DNA from: JBBQTU01 sp038213005
GTDB lineage: Bacteria; Planctomycetota; Phycisphaerae; Tepidisphaerales; Tepidisphaeraceae
Length of the DNA: 14,382 bases
NCBI GenBank assembly: GCA_038213005.1
Contig: JBBQTU010000101.1
Location: 1 to 14,382 of the forward strand
Direction of reading: 5' to 3'
The translations under genes were made by a program, and so were the position numbers. The notes under the pieces were generated by a model. It was given only the letters and a program-made list of their open reading frames with translations. It was not told where the DNA came from and did not search any database. Positions 14,258 to 14,382 of the stretch are shown here, in pieces. How positions within the stretch are numbered: the stretch's first letter is position 1; each line of letters opens with the position of its first letter.

Positions 14258-14382
14258 TTGGTATTGGATGATTGCGTCAGCAGCTTGAACATGTAGTCGC
14301 GGTTACGAGCGGCCTTCTTCCGTTTGTTGCTGATCCCCAGTTTCACGCTCTTGTCCCGCTTCAGCAGATTCAGGGCAATACG
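14254..14382 (-). mobile_element. 3' end of an ISAs1-type transposase gene, cut by the window edge
   Basis: The last 42 codons of a minus-strand reading frame enter from the right edge and end at TGA (14256-14254). The residues ALNLLKRDKSVKLGISNKRK and the following AARNRDYMFKLL resemble the C-terminus of ISAs1-family DDE transposases. I see no terminal inverted repeat after the stop, so the element may have lost its end by recombination. The family call is from a short fragment. Confidence 0.65.

Overview
The window looks like chromosomal DNA of a high-GC planctomycete, probably near Phycisphaerae. The signs are two secreted proteins with PEP-CTERM sorting tails, a prepilin-like protein with an H-X9-DG tail, and a MoxR / DUF58 / transglutaminase operon. 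The lineage is inferred from gene content, not measured.

Positions 1-4932 (minus strand) hold a compact type I-E Cascade operon, cas8e-cas11-cas7e-cas5e-cas6e. Its genes overlap or nearly touch, and a clear intrinsic terminator follows cas6e at 4-31. No cas3, cas1, cas2 or CRISPR array is visible. Cas5e is 369 aa, well above the usual 225-250, because a C-terminal HNH-type zinc domain (CxxC, QHITY, CxxCH) is fused to it. This gives a Cascade that carries its own candidate nuclease and has no Cas3 beside it, the most notable object in the window. Two of the usual HNH metal-ligand positions look substituted, so catalytic competence is open.

Positions 4933-6399 are mostly non-coding. They hold a weak candidate cas promoter, a strong consensus promoter on the plus strand with no gene after it, an 11-bp direct repeat, an 18-bp perfect palindrome, and a well-formed cobalamin riboswitch followed by a candidate antiterminator and a strong intrinsic terminator.

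Positions 6400-9150 (plus strand) are the genes behind the riboswitch: a secreted PEP-CTERM protein, a DUF4465 PEP-CTERM protein and, after a 210-nt gap with a strong hairpin, a prepilin-like protein. I read the first two as B12-repressed, surface-tethered proteins, possibly for corrinoid capture. No transporter is present here.

Positions 9331-13963 (plus strand) are a tight moxR / DUF58 / tgpA-like operon: an AAA+ ATPase, a membrane protein and a membrane-anchored transglutaminase. An operator-like dyad overlaps a possible -10 box upstream.

The right end (14039-14382, minus strand) is a scar: the 3' end of an ISAs1-type transposase overlapping the start of a truncated AbiEii-type nucleotidyltransferase toxin.
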